The notes: generated from the letters alone by a model not told the origin. A stretch of DNA of 64,000 nucleotides from Flintibacter faecis (GCF_014287875.1 NZ_JACOPN010000006.1:1-64000); one strand, 5' to 3'. Shown: positions 42,355 to 51,993, counted from the stretch's first letter. Made by a program: numbers and translations.

Positions 42355-43011
42355 TCACAGCAGCTTCAGCAGATAGGAGTGCTCCACGACCTCCTCGGGC
42401 AATACGCCGCCTTTTAGCAGCATCCCCACGATCACCACCAGCACCACGCCCTCGCACAGGCCCAGCACCCCGCCGCTCCATCGGTTCAGGGTGGACAGCA
42501 CCGGCAGCTTGAAGGCCAGGTCCAGCACCCGGCTGAGGATGGTCCACAGCACCAGGATCAGCACAAAGGCCACGACATACAGCACCGTCCTGGCGATCTG
42601 CCGGGCCACATAGTCCGAGATGGCCCGGGCGGCGTTGGTGGTGGCGGCCACGATGCCGTCGTTCAGGGCCTTTTGAAAGCCCTCCACAAAGCCCTGATAG
42701 ATTTTAGAGTCCTTCAGAATACGCACCGCCTCCTCCATGGTGGGGTTTGCGGCGCTGTGTCCGTTGTCTATGGCGGACTGGGCCGTCTGGTCCGCCTTCT
42801 GCTGAAAGGCGCTCTGGATCTGATGCTCCACCGCCGGGCGGATGGCCTGGCTCACCGGTCCGGCCAAGGCGTTGGAAACGATGTTGGCCCCGGCCAGGGC
42901 CACAAAGATGGCCAGAAAACCGCACAGAGTCATGACCAGGCCCCTGCGATAGCCCCGCCAGGCCGCCACAGCCACCACTGCGATGATGATAATATCTAAT
43001 ACATTGCTCAT
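42355..43011 (-). CDS. CvpA family membrane protein
   Basis: The 218-residue protein has an N-terminal helix MSNVLDIIIIAVVAVAAWRG with the RGYRRGLV turn typical of CvpA, three to four further membrane helices (FLAIFVALAGANIV, VLYVVAFVLILVLWTILSRV, VVLVVIVGMLL) and a helical soluble insert. CvpA-like proteins are linked to envelope integrity and to purine-gene neighbourhoods, without a firm biochemical role. GGAGG lies upstream of ATG 43011. It follows the DUF5711 gene after 47 nt. Confidence 0.85.
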   Translation of the reverse strand: MSNVLDIIIIAVVAVAAWRGYRRGLVMTLCGFLAIFVALAGANIVSNALAGPVSQAIRPAVEHQIQSAFQQKADQTAQSAIDNGHSAANPTMEEAVRILKDSKIYQGFVEGFQKALNDGIVAATTNAARAISDYVARQIARTVLYVVAFVLILVLWTILSRVLDLAFKLPVLSTLNRWSGGVLGLCEGVVLVVIVGMLLKGGVLPEEVVEHSYLLKLL

Positions 43012-43058
43012 AAAGAATGCTTACCTCCATTCAAACTGCGGCACCGTTTTGGGCTCGA

Positions 43059-44213
43059 TCAGCCCGGGATATACAGCCAGGCCCGCTGGCTGTCAGCCAG
43101 AACAGCGGTGCCGTCGGCCCCCATATCCACCCGCCGGGCCCCCAGGGTGGACTGCATGGACGATGCCTGCTCCATGTCCGGGGTATATACGGTCAGGCCC
43201 GTACCGGTGAGCACGGCGCAATAGCTGCCCCCGGCGGAGAAATCCAGCACCTGGCCGCCCAAGCTCAGCACGGCCTGCTGCTCCCCCTGGGCATTCACGG
43301 TCACCGCCTGGTCGGCAGAACCCGCCCGATAGCGGCCCAGCAGCACAAGGGCAAAGCCGTCGCCGCTTAAATCACAGCCCTTTAAGTAGGAGCGGCCAAA
43401 GGAAAAGGTCTTCACGCTTCCGTCTTTGGGGGAAACGATCATCAGGCTGCTCTCCCCCAGCACCCACAGGCCGCTGTCAGTATAGCGCATGTCCAGCACC
43501 GACGAGCCGTTCAGCGATACCTCCAGGCTGGGCTCTTTCTGGTTCACCTGGTAAAACAGTACCCTGCTGCGAAAACTCCCCCCGTCAGAATCGATAGCCA
43601 CAGCAGCCACTGTCCGCCCATCGGGGGATGGGGCCGCATCCACCAGAAAGGTGGAGGACAGGTTGATCTGGATGACCTTCTCTCCCCCGGTATTATACAG
43701 GGTCACCGCACCCTTATAGCCGCTCTGCTGGGCAGTGACGGCCAGATAGCCGCTGTCGTTGATCCGGGCGGACAGCAGCTCGCCGCTGTCCAGGGACAGA
43801 TCGGCCGTCTCGCTCTTCCCCCGCAGCACGAACAGGGACCGGCCCCCCACGTCATAGGCCACGGCGGCCCGGCTCCCGGCGCACAGCACCGGGTTTTCCA
43901 TGGTAAGTACCTCCTCGGCATAGGGCTCGCCGGAGAAGGAGTAGTAGTGGACGCCGGAGGCGGAGGTCATCACCACTCCGTCCTCCAGATATTCCACAGA
44001 CAGCTTGTCGCCCCCGGCGTGGGTAAAGGGGGCGGCCTCGCCGGTGTCCCCGGTCTCCACCTTGCGGAAGGACAGCCAGCGCTTCAACGCATCCAGATTC
44101 AGCCGGTCCCGATAGACCACCACAGCCAGCGCCCCCAGCACCAGGGCCAGCGTGACCAGAAAGGCCAGCAGACGCAGAAAAATATTCGGTTTTTTCTCCT
44201 GCTGATCGCTCAT
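43059..44213 (-). CDS. DUF5711 family membrane-anchored beta-propeller-like protein
   Basis: The 384-residue protein has a short cytoplasmic start, one membrane helix (LLAFLVTLALVLGALAVVVY) and a long extracytoplasmic part made of repeated four-stranded blades (VLCAGSRAAVAYDVGG, AAPSPDGRTVAAVAIDSDGG, GCDLSGDGFALVLLG). This is the pattern of DUF5711. No enzyme motif is seen; a sensor or scaffold role is possible. It lies 18 nt after truA on the same strand, likely in one operon. Confidence 0.85.
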   Translation of the reverse strand: MSDQQEKKPNIFLRLLAFLVTLALVLGALAVVVYRDRLNLDALKRWLSFRKVETGDTGEAAPFTHAGGDKLSVEYLEDGVVMTSASGVHYYSFSGEPYAEEVLTMENPVLCAGSRAAVAYDVGGRSLFVLRGKSETADLSLDSGELLSARINDSGYLAVTAQQSGYKGAVTLYNTGGEKVIQINLSSTFLVDAAPSPDGRTVAAVAIDSDGGSFRSRVLFYQVNQKEPSLEVSLNGSSVLDMRYTDSGLWVLGESSLMIVSPKDGSVKTFSFGRSYLKGCDLSGDGFALVLLGRYRAGSADQAVTVNAQGEQQAVLSLGGQVLDFSAGGSYCAVLTGTGLTVYTPDMEQASSMQSTLGARRVDMGADGTAVLADSQRAWLYIPG

Positions 44214-44231
44214 ACCTCTCGCTCCTGTCTG

Positions 44232-44984
44232 TTACAGCACGTCCTCGTCATACCACAGCTGGGTCATATAAAGCCCCCCCGGGGGCACGGTGGGCCCGGC
44301 CAGGGTGCGGTTGCCCGAGTCCAGAATGGCGGGGATGTCCTCCGGGGCCAGCTTGCCTTCGGCGGCATAGACGATGGTGCCCACCATGGCCCGGACCATG
44401 TTATACAAAAATCCGTTGGCACATACCCGGCTCTCGATCAGATCGCCCCGGCGCTCCACATTGAAATAGTACACCGTGCGCACGGTGGTCCGGGTCTCGG
44501 TACCCACGGAGCGGACGGCCCGGAAGTCGTGGGTGCCCACAAACTGGTCCGCCGCCTGCTGCATAATACCCTCGTCCAAATGCTTGGGATAGAACCAGGC
44601 CCGGTCCACATAGAAGGGGTTGCCCAGGCGGGAGTTATAGATGCGGTAGGTATACTCCTTCCTGTGGCAGGAGCCGATGGCGTTGAACTCCGGGGGGACC
44701 TGGGTGGCCCGCACCACCACGATGTCCTTGGGCAGGCGGGTGTTCACCGCCAGCGGGATGCGGTCGCAGGGGATGGTGGAGGTGGTGCGGAAGTTGGCCA
44801 CATAGGTCTCTGCATGGACATGGGCATCGGTGCGCCCCGCTCCGGTACACTTCACCGGGTGGCACACCACTGTGGCCAGTGCCTTTTCCAGGGTCTCCGC
44901 CACGGAGACAGCGTTCTTCTGCACCTGCCAGCCGTGGTAGGCCGTACCGTTATACATCAGTTTCAGGGCGATATTCCGTTCCAT
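44232..44984 (-). CDS. truA: tRNA pseudouridine synthase A
   Basis: The 250-residue enzyme converts uridines 38-40 of the tRNA anticodon arm to pseudouridine. The catalytic Asp is in GAGRTDAHVHA; the RNA-binding RLPKDIVV and the C-terminal FLYNMVRAMVGTI are typical. ATG 44984 has AGGAGGG upstream. The order ecfA1-ecfA2-ecfT-truA is a widely conserved gene order in Firmicutes. Confidence 0.96.
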   Translation of the reverse strand: MERNIALKLMYNGTAYHGWQVQKNAVSVAETLEKALATVVCHPVKCTGAGRTDAHVHAETYVANFRTTSTIPCDRIPLAVNTRLPKDIVVVRATQVPPEFNAIGSCHRKEYTYRIYNSRLGNPFYVDRAWFYPKHLDEGIMQQAADQFVGTHDFRAVRSVGTETRTTVRTVYYFNVERRGDLIESRVCANGFLYNMVRAMVGTIVYAAEGKLAPEDIPAILDSGNRTLAGPTVPPGGLYMTQLWYDEDVL

Positions 44985-45007
44985 AGTCCCTCCTAAATTG
45001 GGTGAAA

Positions 45008-45817
45008 TTATAAGCCGAACCGTCCCAGCACGCCCACCGCTGCGGTGATGACCAGAAACAGGATCAGGGCGATCCAGTCGTTCCCGCCGTATTTCAGCTG
45101 GCGCAGACGGGTCCGGCCCTCTCCCCCGTGGTAGCAGCGGCACTCCATGGCCACCGCCAGCTCGTCGGCCCGGCGGAAGGCGGAGATGAACAGGGGCACC
45201 AGCAGGGGGATCATGGCCTTGGCCCGCTGCATCAGGTTGCCGCTCTCAAAGTCGGCCCCCCGGGCCCGCTGGGCGGACATGATCTTGTCCGTCTCCTCGA
45301 TGAGGGTGGGGATAAAGCGCAGGGCGATGGACATCATCATGGCCAGCTCGTGCACGGGCACCTTGAGCTTCTTCAGCGGCCCCAGCAGGGACTCCAGCCC
45401 GTCGGTGAGCAGGATGGGCGAGGTGGTATAGGTCAGCAAAAAGGTCCCCGCGATCAGCATCATAATGCGGATGACCATAAAGAATGCGGTAAACACGCCC
45501 TCCAGCGTGATGGTGAAGATCCAGAATTTTGCCAGCACATGCTCTCCCGGGGTGTACAGCAGGTTTAAGACCGCCGTGAACACTGCGATGAACAGCACGG
45601 GCTTCAGCCCTCTGAGGATGGACTTCACCGGCACCTTGGACAGGGCGATGGAGGCGCACAGCACCAGGAACATGATGCCATAGGTCACAAAGGACTTGGC
45701 CAGGAACAGGGCGGTGATATACAGCACCACCGTCAGGATCTTTGTCCGGGGGTCCAGCCGGTGTACGGGGGAATTGCCCGGGAAGTACTGCCCCAGGGTG
45801 ATATCCTTCAGCGCCAC
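45008..45817 (-). CDS. ecfT: ECF transporter transmembrane subunit EcfT
   Basis: The 269-residue membrane protein has the YFPGNSPVHRLDPRTKI start common to EcfT, five or six membrane helices, and coupling-helix motifs with A-R-G (AQRARGADFE) that contact the ATPases. The shared EcfT-EcfA1-EcfA2 module works with several substrate-binding S subunits for vitamins or metals; none is encoded here. It starts at GTG 45817, directly after the ecfA2 stop, with GGGGGCGG inside the end of ecfA2. Confidence 0.94.
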   Translation of the reverse strand: MALKDITLGQYFPGNSPVHRLDPRTKILTVVLYITALFLAKSFVTYGIMFLVLCASIALSKVPVKSILRGLKPVLFIAVFTAVLNLLYTPGEHVLAKFWIFTITLEGVFTAFFMVIRIMMLIAGTFLLTYTTSPILLTDGLESLLGPLKKLKVPVHELAMMMSIALRFIPTLIEETDKIMSAQRARGADFESGNLMQRAKAMIPLLVPLFISAFRRADELAVAMECRCYHGGEGRTRLRQLKYGGNDWIALILFLVITAAVGVLGRFGL

Positions 45818-46690
45818 TTACACCGCCCCCTTTCCGTTTTTGCCCAGCTTGGCCAGCAGAGCGGCCTTGGCCTGCTCCAGGGTATACACCGAGGGGTCCA
45901 CATCGGCCCCCATGGCCCGCAGTCTGTGGAACACGCGGGTCAGCTGGGGAACGCCCAGGCCCATATGTTCCAGCTCGTCCCCGTGCTGGAACACCTGTCG
46001 GGGCGTGCCCTGAAAAGGGATCTTCCCGTCGTTCACCACCACCAGGCGGTCCACCGTCCGGGCCACCTCCTCCATGGAGTGGGACACCAGGATGACGGTG
46101 GCGTTGTGGGCCCGATGATAGTCCCGGATGTTGCCCAGGATGGACTCCACGCCCACCGGGTCCAGCCCGGCGGTAGGCTCATCCAGGATAAGCACCTTGG
46201 GCTCCATGGCGATCACGCCGGCTATGGCCACCCGGCGCTTCTGGCCGCCGGAGAGCTCGAAGGGGGACTTCTCCAGCTGGTCGTCCCGCAGGCCCACAAA
46301 GGCTGCGGCCTCCCGCACCCGGCGGTCCACCTCCTTCTCGTCCAGGCCCATGTTCTTGGGCCCGAAGGAGATATCTTTATATACAGTCTCTTCAAACAGC
46401 TGATACTCGGGATACTGGAACACCAGCCCCACCTGAAACCGGGTCTGGCGGGTGCGGGCGGGGTCGGCCCACACGTCCTGACCCTGGAAGAGCACCTGGC
46501 CGGAGGTGGGCTTCAGCAGGGCGTTCAGATGCTGGATCAGGGTGGACTTGCCCGAGCCGGTGTGGCCGATGATGCCCAGGTACTCCCCCTCCATGGCGGA
46601 GAAGTCCACCTCCAGCAGGGCCCCCCGCTCGAAGGGGGTGCCGGCGGAATAGATATGGGTCAGCTGCTTTGTCTCAATAATGGCGTTCAA
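45818..46690 (-). CDS. ecfA2: ECF transporter ATPase EcfA2
   Basis: The 290-residue ABC ATPase has Walker A GHTGSGKST, Q-loop VFQYPEYQLF, signature LSGGQKRR and Walker B VLILDEPTAGLDP. HIYSAGTPFE at the start is characteristic of the EcfA2 branch. It begins at TTG 46690 with AAAGGA some distance upstream, so initiation may be weak. It forms a heterodimer with EcfA1 to drive vitamin uptake. Confidence 0.94.
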   Translation of the reverse strand: MNAIIETKQLTHIYSAGTPFERGALLEVDFSAMEGEYLGIIGHTGSGKSTLIQHLNALLKPTSGQVLFQGQDVWADPARTRQTRFQVGLVFQYPEYQLFEETVYKDISFGPKNMGLDEKEVDRRVREAAAFVGLRDDQLEKSPFELSGGQKRRVAIAGVIAMEPKVLILDEPTAGLDPVGVESILGNIRDYHRAHNATVILVSHSMEEVARTVDRLVVVNDGKIPFQGTPRQVFQHGDELEHMGLGVPQLTRVFHRLRAMGADVDPSVYTLEQAKAALLAKLGKNGKGAV

Positions 46691-46762
46691 AATAGCGTCA
46701 GTCCTTTTATCTCTCGTGGTGCATGTCTCACTGGGAGATCACGCCCAGGGTCAGGGCGGATC

Positions 46763-47626
46763 TCAGCCCGCCTGTTGATGCTGCTTGAGCAGGTCGAACA
46801 GCGCTGCGGCGCACTCCTCATCGCTGAGGGCATCCAGGGGCACGTCATACCCCGCCTGGCGCAGCTCCCACAAAAGCTGGGTGGTATAGGGCACGGTGAG
46901 CCCCACAGAGCGCAGCCCCTCCACATCGGAGAACACCTGCTTGGGGCTGCCGTCGGCCACCACCTTGCCCTTGGCCATGACCACCAGGCGGTCTGCCTGG
47001 GCGGCCTCGTCCATGTGGTGGGTGATGAGCACCACCGTCACTCCCCGCTCCCGGTTGAGCTGTTTGATGGTGCGGACAACATCCGCCCGTCCGATGGGGT
47101 CCAGCATGGCCGTCGGCTCGTCCAGCACGATGCACCTGGGCTGCATGGCGATGACCCCGGCGATGGCGATGCGCTGCTTCTGGCCGCCGGAGAGCAGATG
47201 GGGGGCGTGCTCCCGGAACTCATACATGCCTACGGCCTTCAATGCGTCGTCCACCCGGCGGCGGATCTCCTCCGGGGGGACCCCCAGGTTCTCCGGGGCG
47301 AAGGCCACGTCCTCCTCCACCACATTTGCCACGATCTGGTTGTCCGGGTTCTGGAACACCATGCCCACGGTGCGGCGCACATCCAGCAGCCGGGCCTCGT
47401 CGGCGGTGTCCATGCCGTCCACATACACTTTGCCGCCGGAGGGCAGCAGGATGGCGTTCATGTGCTTGGCCAGGGTGGACTTTCCGCTGCCGTTGTGACC
47501 CAGCACGGCCACAAAGGTCCCCTCCTGAATGTCCAGGTCCACGCCGTCCAGCACCACCGGGGACACGCCCTCCGCCGTGGTATAGGAAAAGCGCAGGTCC
47601 TCTGTTTTGATAATCGGCTTATCCAT
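46763..47626 (-). CDS. ecfA1: ECF transporter ATPase EcfA1
   Basis: The 287-residue ABC ATPase has Walker [11 protein letters not shown]-loop [10 protein letters not shown], signature LSGGQKQR and Walker [14 protein letters not shown]. Start at ATG 47626 is chosen because AAGGAA is correctly spaced; an in-frame ATG at 47635 overlaps that site. First gene of the module with ecfA2, ecfT and truA. A 72-nt gap separates it from ecfA2. Confidence 0.94.
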   Translation of the reverse strand: MDKPIIKTEDLRFSYTTAEGVSPVVLDGVDLDIQEGTFVAVLGHNGSGKSTLAKHMNAILLPSGGKVYVDGMDTADEARLLDVRRTVGMVFQNPDNQIVANVVEEDVAFAPENLGVPPEEIRRRVDDALKAVGMYEFREHAPHLLSGGQKQRIAIAGVIAMQPRCIVLDEPTAMLDPIGRADVVRTIKQLNRERGVTVVLITHHMDEAAQADRLVVMAKGKVVADGSPKQVFSDVEGLRSVGLTVPYTTQLLWELRQAGYDVPLDALSDEECAAALFDLLKQHQQAG

Positions 47627-47679
47627 ATCTATCATTTCCTTGTTTTATGCCCCGGTGGGCAATGTCTGCGCCCCTTCAG

Positions 47680-48543
47680 TCAGCCCCGGACCCAACGTCC
47701 GGTGGCCCCGCAGGGCAGGAACAGTCCGCTTTCGGTGACGGGCAGCCCCAGTTCGTCCGCCTGGGTGTGTCCGCCGAAGCGCTTGGAGACGATGCTCTCC
47801 AGAATGTAGGTGGCTACGCTGGGGGCAAGGCCGGTGGTATAGGAGTTGAGAATGACGAACAGCGGGTCGTCAGACAGCACCCCGGACACCAGCTCCACAA
47901 AGGGATACAGGTTGTCCTCCAGCTTCCACACCTCGCCGGTGGGGCCCCGGCCATAGGAGGGCGGGTCCATGATGATGGCATCATAGCGTCTGCCCCGGCG
48001 GATCTCCCGCTCCACAAACTTGGCGCAGTCGTCCACGATCCAGCGGATGGGGGCCTGCTCCAGGCCGGAGCTCTTGGCATTCTCTCTGGCCCACTGGACC
48101 ATGCCCTTGGCCGCATCCACATGGCACACGCTGGCCCCGGCGGCGGCGCAGGCCACGGTGGCCCCGCCAGTGTAGGCGAACAGGTTCAGCACGCTGATGG
48201 GCCGCCCGGCCTTTTCGATCTGCTCCCTGGCAAAGTCCCAGTTGGCCGCCTGCTCGGGGAACAGGCCGGTGTGTTTAAAGTTCATGGGTTTTACATTAAA
48301 GGTAAGGTCCCGATAGGACACGGTCCACCGGTCGGGCATGGACTTGTTCTGCCACTGGCCACCCCCGGTGGAGGAGCGGGCATAGCGCCCGGAGTTGTGC
48401 TTCCACCCCCGGTTGGTCCTGGGGGTGTTCCAGATGGCCTGAGGGTCGGGCCGGACCAGCAGCTGGTCGCCCCAGCGCTCCAGCTTCTCCCCCCGGCCGC
48501 AGTCGATGAGTTCATAGTCCTTCCAGTCTTTGGAGTACCACAT
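47680..48543 (-). CDS. Class I SAM-dependent RNA methyltransferase, RlmI-like
   Basis: The 287-residue protein has a Rossmann-type SAM site (VLNLFAYTGGATVACAAAGA, then CHVDAAKGMVQWARENA) and the IMDPPSYGRG motif of the methyltransferase group that includes RlmI/RlmK. It probably methylates a base in 23S rRNA, but the PUA domain of RlmI is missing, so the target is uncertain. GAGGTG precedes ATG 48543. A promoter is visible at 48583-48612. Confidence 0.87.
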   Translation of the reverse strand: MWYSKDWKDYELIDCGRGEKLERWGDQLLVRPDPQAIWNTPRTNRGWKHNSGRYARSSTGGGQWQNKSMPDRWTVSYRDLTFNVKPMNFKHTGLFPEQAANWDFAREQIEKAGRPISVLNLFAYTGGATVACAAAGASVCHVDAAKGMVQWARENAKSSGLEQAPIRWIVDDCAKFVEREIRRGRRYDAIIMDPPSYGRGPTGEVWKLEDNLYPFVELVSGVLSDDPLFVILNSYTTGLAPSVATYILESIVSKRFGGHTQADELGLPVTESGLFLPCGATGRWVRG

Positions 48544-48582
48544 ATGCGCACCTCGCCGTAAAAAACAATTTCAAACTAAGTT

Positions 48583-48612
48583 AGTATATCATCCCCGCCG
48601 TTGTTCCGTCAA
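48583..48612 (-). promoter_or_regulatory. Promoter of the methyltransferase gene
   Basis: Minus strand TTGACG (48607-48612), 18-nt spacer, TATACT (48583-48588). Confidence 0.7.
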
Positions 48613-48682
48613 TCCATTGGAGGAGAAGTTCCGAAATTGGATGCAAAAATGTAAAACAAACGCCGGCAGCAGTGGTCCTGTC

Positions 48683-48725
48683 TGCCCCCTCTCCCGCATA
48701 TCCTTTCGGGAGAGGGGGCGGTTTT
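48683..48725 (+). terminator. Strong hairpin before the gene at 48726
   Basis: GCCCCCTCTCCCG pairs with CGGGAGAGGGGGC and is followed by GGTTTT and the ATG. It is placed like a terminator but overlaps the ribosome-binding region (GGGGGCGG), so it may instead limit translation of the next gene. Confidence 0.55.
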
Positions 48726-49421
48726 ATGCTGGGACAGCTGGTGTTTGACGGGGGGCGGGGCGGGCCACGGCGGGCTTTGCTATACGGTCTGCCAGTGCTG
48801 CGGTGTCACACCGACCCGGAGGGCTTTTGGGGGGAGCGGCGGCTGAAAAAAGCAGGCCGCAGCCTGTGCACCGGGGGCGCGGTCCGGGCGCTGGTCCCTA
48901 CGGGCTTTGACCGCTGGCCCCTTCTGCTGGCCCTGGGACTGCGGCCCATGGACCCGGGGCCCTTTCTCCGCGCTCATGCCGCCCCGCTGACGGCCTCTCT
49001 GCTGGAGCGGCAGGGGCTGGCCCCAGACCGGGCCACGGTGGCCCTGCGGGGACAGCGGGCAGACGGAGCCATGCTCCGGGCTGCCCTGGCCCTGTGTCCC
49101 CGGGTGCGGCGGCTGACCATCTCCGCCCCCCGGGGCGGGGAGCGGCTGGCGGCCTGGCTGCGGCAGGAATATGGCCTGCCCATTTTACCGGCGGATGCCC
49201 CCGCCCAGGCAGCCCTTTTGCTCCAGCCGGGAGCGGAGCCGGACGCTGCGGACGGTTCCGCCCTCTGCCCCGCCCTCACCCTGTTCGGCCCCGCCCCTGA
49301 CCTGGCGGGGCTGCGCCTGTCCGCCCCTGATCTGGCCCAGGAGGACCGGGAGGCTCTTCCCCTGCTGTCCGCCCTGTGGGAGGGTGGTCGGCTGACAGCC
49401 GATCAGTTAAAAATCACTTGA
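48726..49421 (+). CDS. Hypothetical protein, unrecognised family
   Basis: The 231-residue protein is rich in Ala, Leu, Arg and Pro and shows alternating helix and strand segments (VALRGQRADGAMLRAALALC, VRRLTISAPRGGERLAAWL, YGLPILPADAPAQAALLL). The pattern of a conserved-looking AAWLRQEYGLPI resembles the sporulation-type proteins of unknown function, but I cannot place it. No membrane segment or signal peptide. Codon usage is like the housekeeping genes. greA follows with its own promoter. Confidence 0.6.
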   Translation: MLGQLVFDGGRGGPRRALLYGLPVLRCHTDPEGFWGERRLKKAGRSLCTGGAVRALVPTGFDRWPLLLALGLRPMDPGPFLRAHAAPLTASLLERQGLAPDRATVALRGQRADGAMLRAALALCPRVRRLTISAPRGGERLAAWLRQEYGLPILPADAPAQAALLLQPGAEPDAADGSALCPALTLFGPAPDLAGLRLSAPDLAQEDREALPLLSALWEGGRLTADQLKIT

Positions 49422-49446
49422 CATCCCGGCCGGAAACTTCTATACT
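49418..49446 (+). promoter_or_regulatory. Promoter of greA-lysS
   Basis: TTGACA (49418-49423), 17-nt spacer, TATACT (49441-49446): near consensus. The leader holds two dyads (CCCAAAATTTTTGGG near 49469 and GCCGCCGGG / CCCGGCGGC at 49489-49513) with no U-run. Confidence 0.88.
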
Positions 49447-49536
49447 AATTGATACTGCGTTATTATGCCCAAAATTTTTGGGTCATCTGCCGCCGGGGGC
49501 ACTCCCGGCGGCCATATAGAAAGGTGTGCGACGAAC

Positions 49537-50013
49537 ATGGCGAAGGAATACAAACTCAGCCCTCAGCGTCTGAAGGCTCTTCAGGACGAGATGAACTATC
49601 TGAAGACCGTCCGGGAGAAGGAGGTGGCCGAGCTCATCAAGGAGGCCCGCTCCTTCGGCGACCTGTCTGAGAACAGCGAGTATGACGAGGCCAAGAACGA
49701 GCAGGGCAAGCTGTACTCCCGCATGGCCGAGCTGGAGGACATCCTCTCCAACTATGTGGTCATCGAGGAGGAGGAGGAGAAGGACGGCGACTTCATCCGT
49801 CTGGGCTCCACCGTCACCGTGCTGGACAAGGAGTTCAACGAGGAGGAGACCTATAAGCTGGTGGGCTCTCAGGAGGCCGACCCCGCCAAGGGCACCATCT
49901 CCGAGGACTCCCCCTTCGGCAAGGCCCTGCTGGGCCACAACGAGGGCGAGGACATCACTGTGGATGCCCCCGGCGGCCCCGTGGAGTATAAGATCCTCAA
50001 GGTGGAGCGATAA
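49537..50013 (+). CDS. greA: Transcription elongation factor GreA
   Basis: The 158-residue protein has an N-terminal coiled coil with the acidic tip motif (DLSENSEYDEAKNEQGKL), which enters the RNA polymerase secondary channel to rescue backtracked complexes. The C-terminal FKBP-like half follows (GSTVTVLDKEF, SPFGKALLGH, GPVEYKILKV). ATG 49537 is chosen by family length. It is followed after 54 nt by lysS, probably in one operon. Confidence 0.96.
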   Translation: MAKEYKLSPQRLKALQDEMNYLKTVREKEVAELIKEARSFGDLSENSEYDEAKNEQGKLYSRMAELEDILSNYVVIEEEEEKDGDFIRLGSTVTVLDKEFNEEETYKLVGSQEADPAKGTISEDSPFGKALLGHNEGEDITVDAPGGPVEYKILKVER

Positions 50014-50067
50014 TTTTACCCAACGCGGCCATTGTGGCCGAGACACGATATAGATAGGAGTGGCAAC

Positions 50068-51993
50068 ATGGCCGAAAAGAATCAGGAGAAGCAGGAAAAC
50101 CTGTCCCAGCTGCTGCAGATCCGCCGGGATAAGCTGAAGGAACTGCAGCAGAGCGGAAACGACCCCTTCCAGATCACCAAATACGACGTGGACAACACCG
50201 CCGCCAACATCAAAGAGAACTTCGATGCCCTGGAGGGCCAGGAGGTCTCTGTGGCTGGCCGTCTGATGAGCAAGCGGGGCATGGGCAAGGTGTCCTTCTG
50301 CGACATGCAGGACAAGTCCGGCCGCATCCAGCTCTATGCCCGCAAGGACGAGATGGACGAGGCGGAGTATGCCCGCTTTAAAAAGTACGACATCGGCGAC
50401 ATCGTGGGCGTGAAGGGCGTTGTGTTCCGCACCCAGCGGGGCGAGATGTCCGTGCGGGTGGTCACCTGCACCCTGCTGAGCAAGTCCCTCCTCCCCCTGC
50501 CTGAGAAGTTCCACGGCCTGACCAGCACCGAGCTGCGCTATCGCCAGCGCTATGTGGACCTGATCGTCAACCCCGAGGTGAAGCGGAACTTTGTCATCCG
50601 CTCTCAGTTCATCAAGTTCATGCGCCGCTATCTGGACGACATGGACTATATCGAGGTGGAGACCCCCGTCCTGAACACCATCGCCGGCGGTGCCGCCGCC
50701 CGGCCCTTCATCACCCACCACAACACCCTGGACATCGACATGTATATGCGCATCGCCACCGAGCTGCCCCTGAAGCGGCTGATCGTGGGCGGCATGGACC
50801 GGGTGTATGAGATCGGCCGCATCTTCCGCAACGAGGGCATGGACCCCAAGCACAACCCCGAGTTCACCACCGTGGAGATGTATCAGGCCTACGCCGACTT
50901 CCACGACATGATGGACATCGCCGAGGGCATCCTGTCCGGCGCTGCCAAGGAGATCCTGGGCACCTACGAGGTGGAGTGGATGGGCGAGAAGATCGACCTG
51001 ACTCCCGGCTGGCGCCGCCTGACCATGGTGGATGCCGTGAAGGAGTATGTGGGCATCGACTTCGACGCCATCTCTGACGATGCCCAGGCCGTGGCCGCCG
51101 CCAAGGCCAAGGGCGTGGAGTTGGCCGACGCCGCCGAAAAGACCTGGGGCAACGCCCTGTACGCCTGCTTTGACCAGAAGGTGGAGGAGCAGCTCATTCA
51201 GCCCACCTTCATCACCATGTATCCCGTGGAGGTCAGCCCCCTGACCAAGCGCAGCCCCAAGGACCCCCGGCTCACCGAGCGGTTCGAGCTGTTCATCTGC
51301 CACAGCGAGCTGGCCAACGCCTATTCCGAGCTGAACGACCCCATCGACCAGCGCCAGCGCTTTGAGAAGCAGGTGGAGCAGCGGGAGCGGGGCGACGACG
51401 AGACCGAGATGATGGACGAGGACTTCCTCACCGCCCTGGAGTATGGCCTGCCCCCCACGGGCGGCATGGGCATGGGCATCGACCGCTGCGTCATGCTGCT
51501 CACCGGGGCCGACACCATCCGCGAGGTCATCCTCTTCCCCACCATGAAGCCCCTGGATATGCCCAAGAAGGAGGAGAAGCCCGCCGCTGCCCCCGCCGCC
51601 CAGGCGGAGGAGAAGATCGACTTCTCCAAGGTGAAGATCGAGCCCATCTTCAAGGACATGGTGGATTTTGAGACCTTTGCAAAATCCGACTTCCGTGCGG
51701 TGAAGATCCTGGCCTGCGAAGCCGTGAAGAAGTCCAAGAAGCTGCTGAAGTTCACCCTGGACGACGGCGAGCGCAGCGACCGTGTGATCCTCAGCGGCAT
51801 CCACGAGTATTACGAGCCGGAAGAGCTGGTGGGCAAAACCGCCATCGCCATCGTGAATCTGCCCCCCAGAAAGATGATGGGCATCGATTCCGAGGGCATG
51901 CTGATCTCTGCCGTCCACGAGGAGGACGGTCACGAGGGGCTCCATCTCCTGATGGTCGACCCCCACATCCCCGCTGGCGCCAAGCTGTACTGA
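50068..51993 (+). CDS. lysS: Lysine--tRNA ligase with C-terminal tRNA-binding domain
   Basis: The 641-residue enzyme has the OB-fold anticodon domain (VAGRLMSKRGMGKVSFCDM) and a class II core with motif 2 (RIFRNEGMDPKHNPEFT) and motif 3 (GMGIDRCVMLLTG). After an Ala/Pro/Glu linker near residue 510 an extra domain of about 110 residues follows (FRAVKILACEAVKKSKKLLK, VGKTAIAIVNLPPRKMMGI), the Trbp111/MetG-C type tRNA-binding module. That adds to the usual LysRS length of about 500. GATAGGAG precedes ATG 50068. Confidence 0.95.
   Translation: MAEKNQEKQENLSQLLQIRRDKLKELQQSGNDPFQITKYDVDNTAANIKENFDALEGQEVSVAGRLMSKRGMGKVSFCDMQDKSGRIQLYARKDEMDEAEYARFKKYDIGDIVGVKGVVFRTQRGEMSVRVVTCTLLSKSLLPLPEKFHGLTSTELRYRQRYVDLIVNPEVKRNFVIRSQFIKFMRRYLDDMDYIEVETPVLNTIAGGAAARPFITHHNTLDIDMYMRIATELPLKRLIVGGMDRVYEIGRIFRNEGMDPKHNPEFTTVEMYQAYADFHDMMDIAEGILSGAAKEILGTYEVEWMGEKIDLTPGWRRLTMVDAVKEYVGIDFDAISDDAQAVAAAKAKGVELADAAEKTWGNALYACFDQKVEEQLIQPTFITMYPVEVSPLTKRSPKDPRLTERFELFICHSELANAYSELNDPIDQRQRFEKQVEQRERGDDETEMMDEDFLTALEYGLPPTGGMGMGIDRCVMLLTGADTIREVILFPTMKPLDMPKKEEKPAAAPAAQAEEKIDFSKVKIEPIFKDMVDFETFAKSDFRAVKILACEAVKKSKKLLKFTLDDGERSDRVILSGIHEYYEPEELVGKTAIAIVNLPPRKMMGIDSEGMLISAVHEEDGHEGLHLLMVDPHIPAGAKLY

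Noticed and set aside
47627..47700. Riboswitch upstream of ecfA1
   Set aside because: The gap to the next gene is too short and lacks known motifs for cobalamin, thiamine, riboflavin or folate switches.
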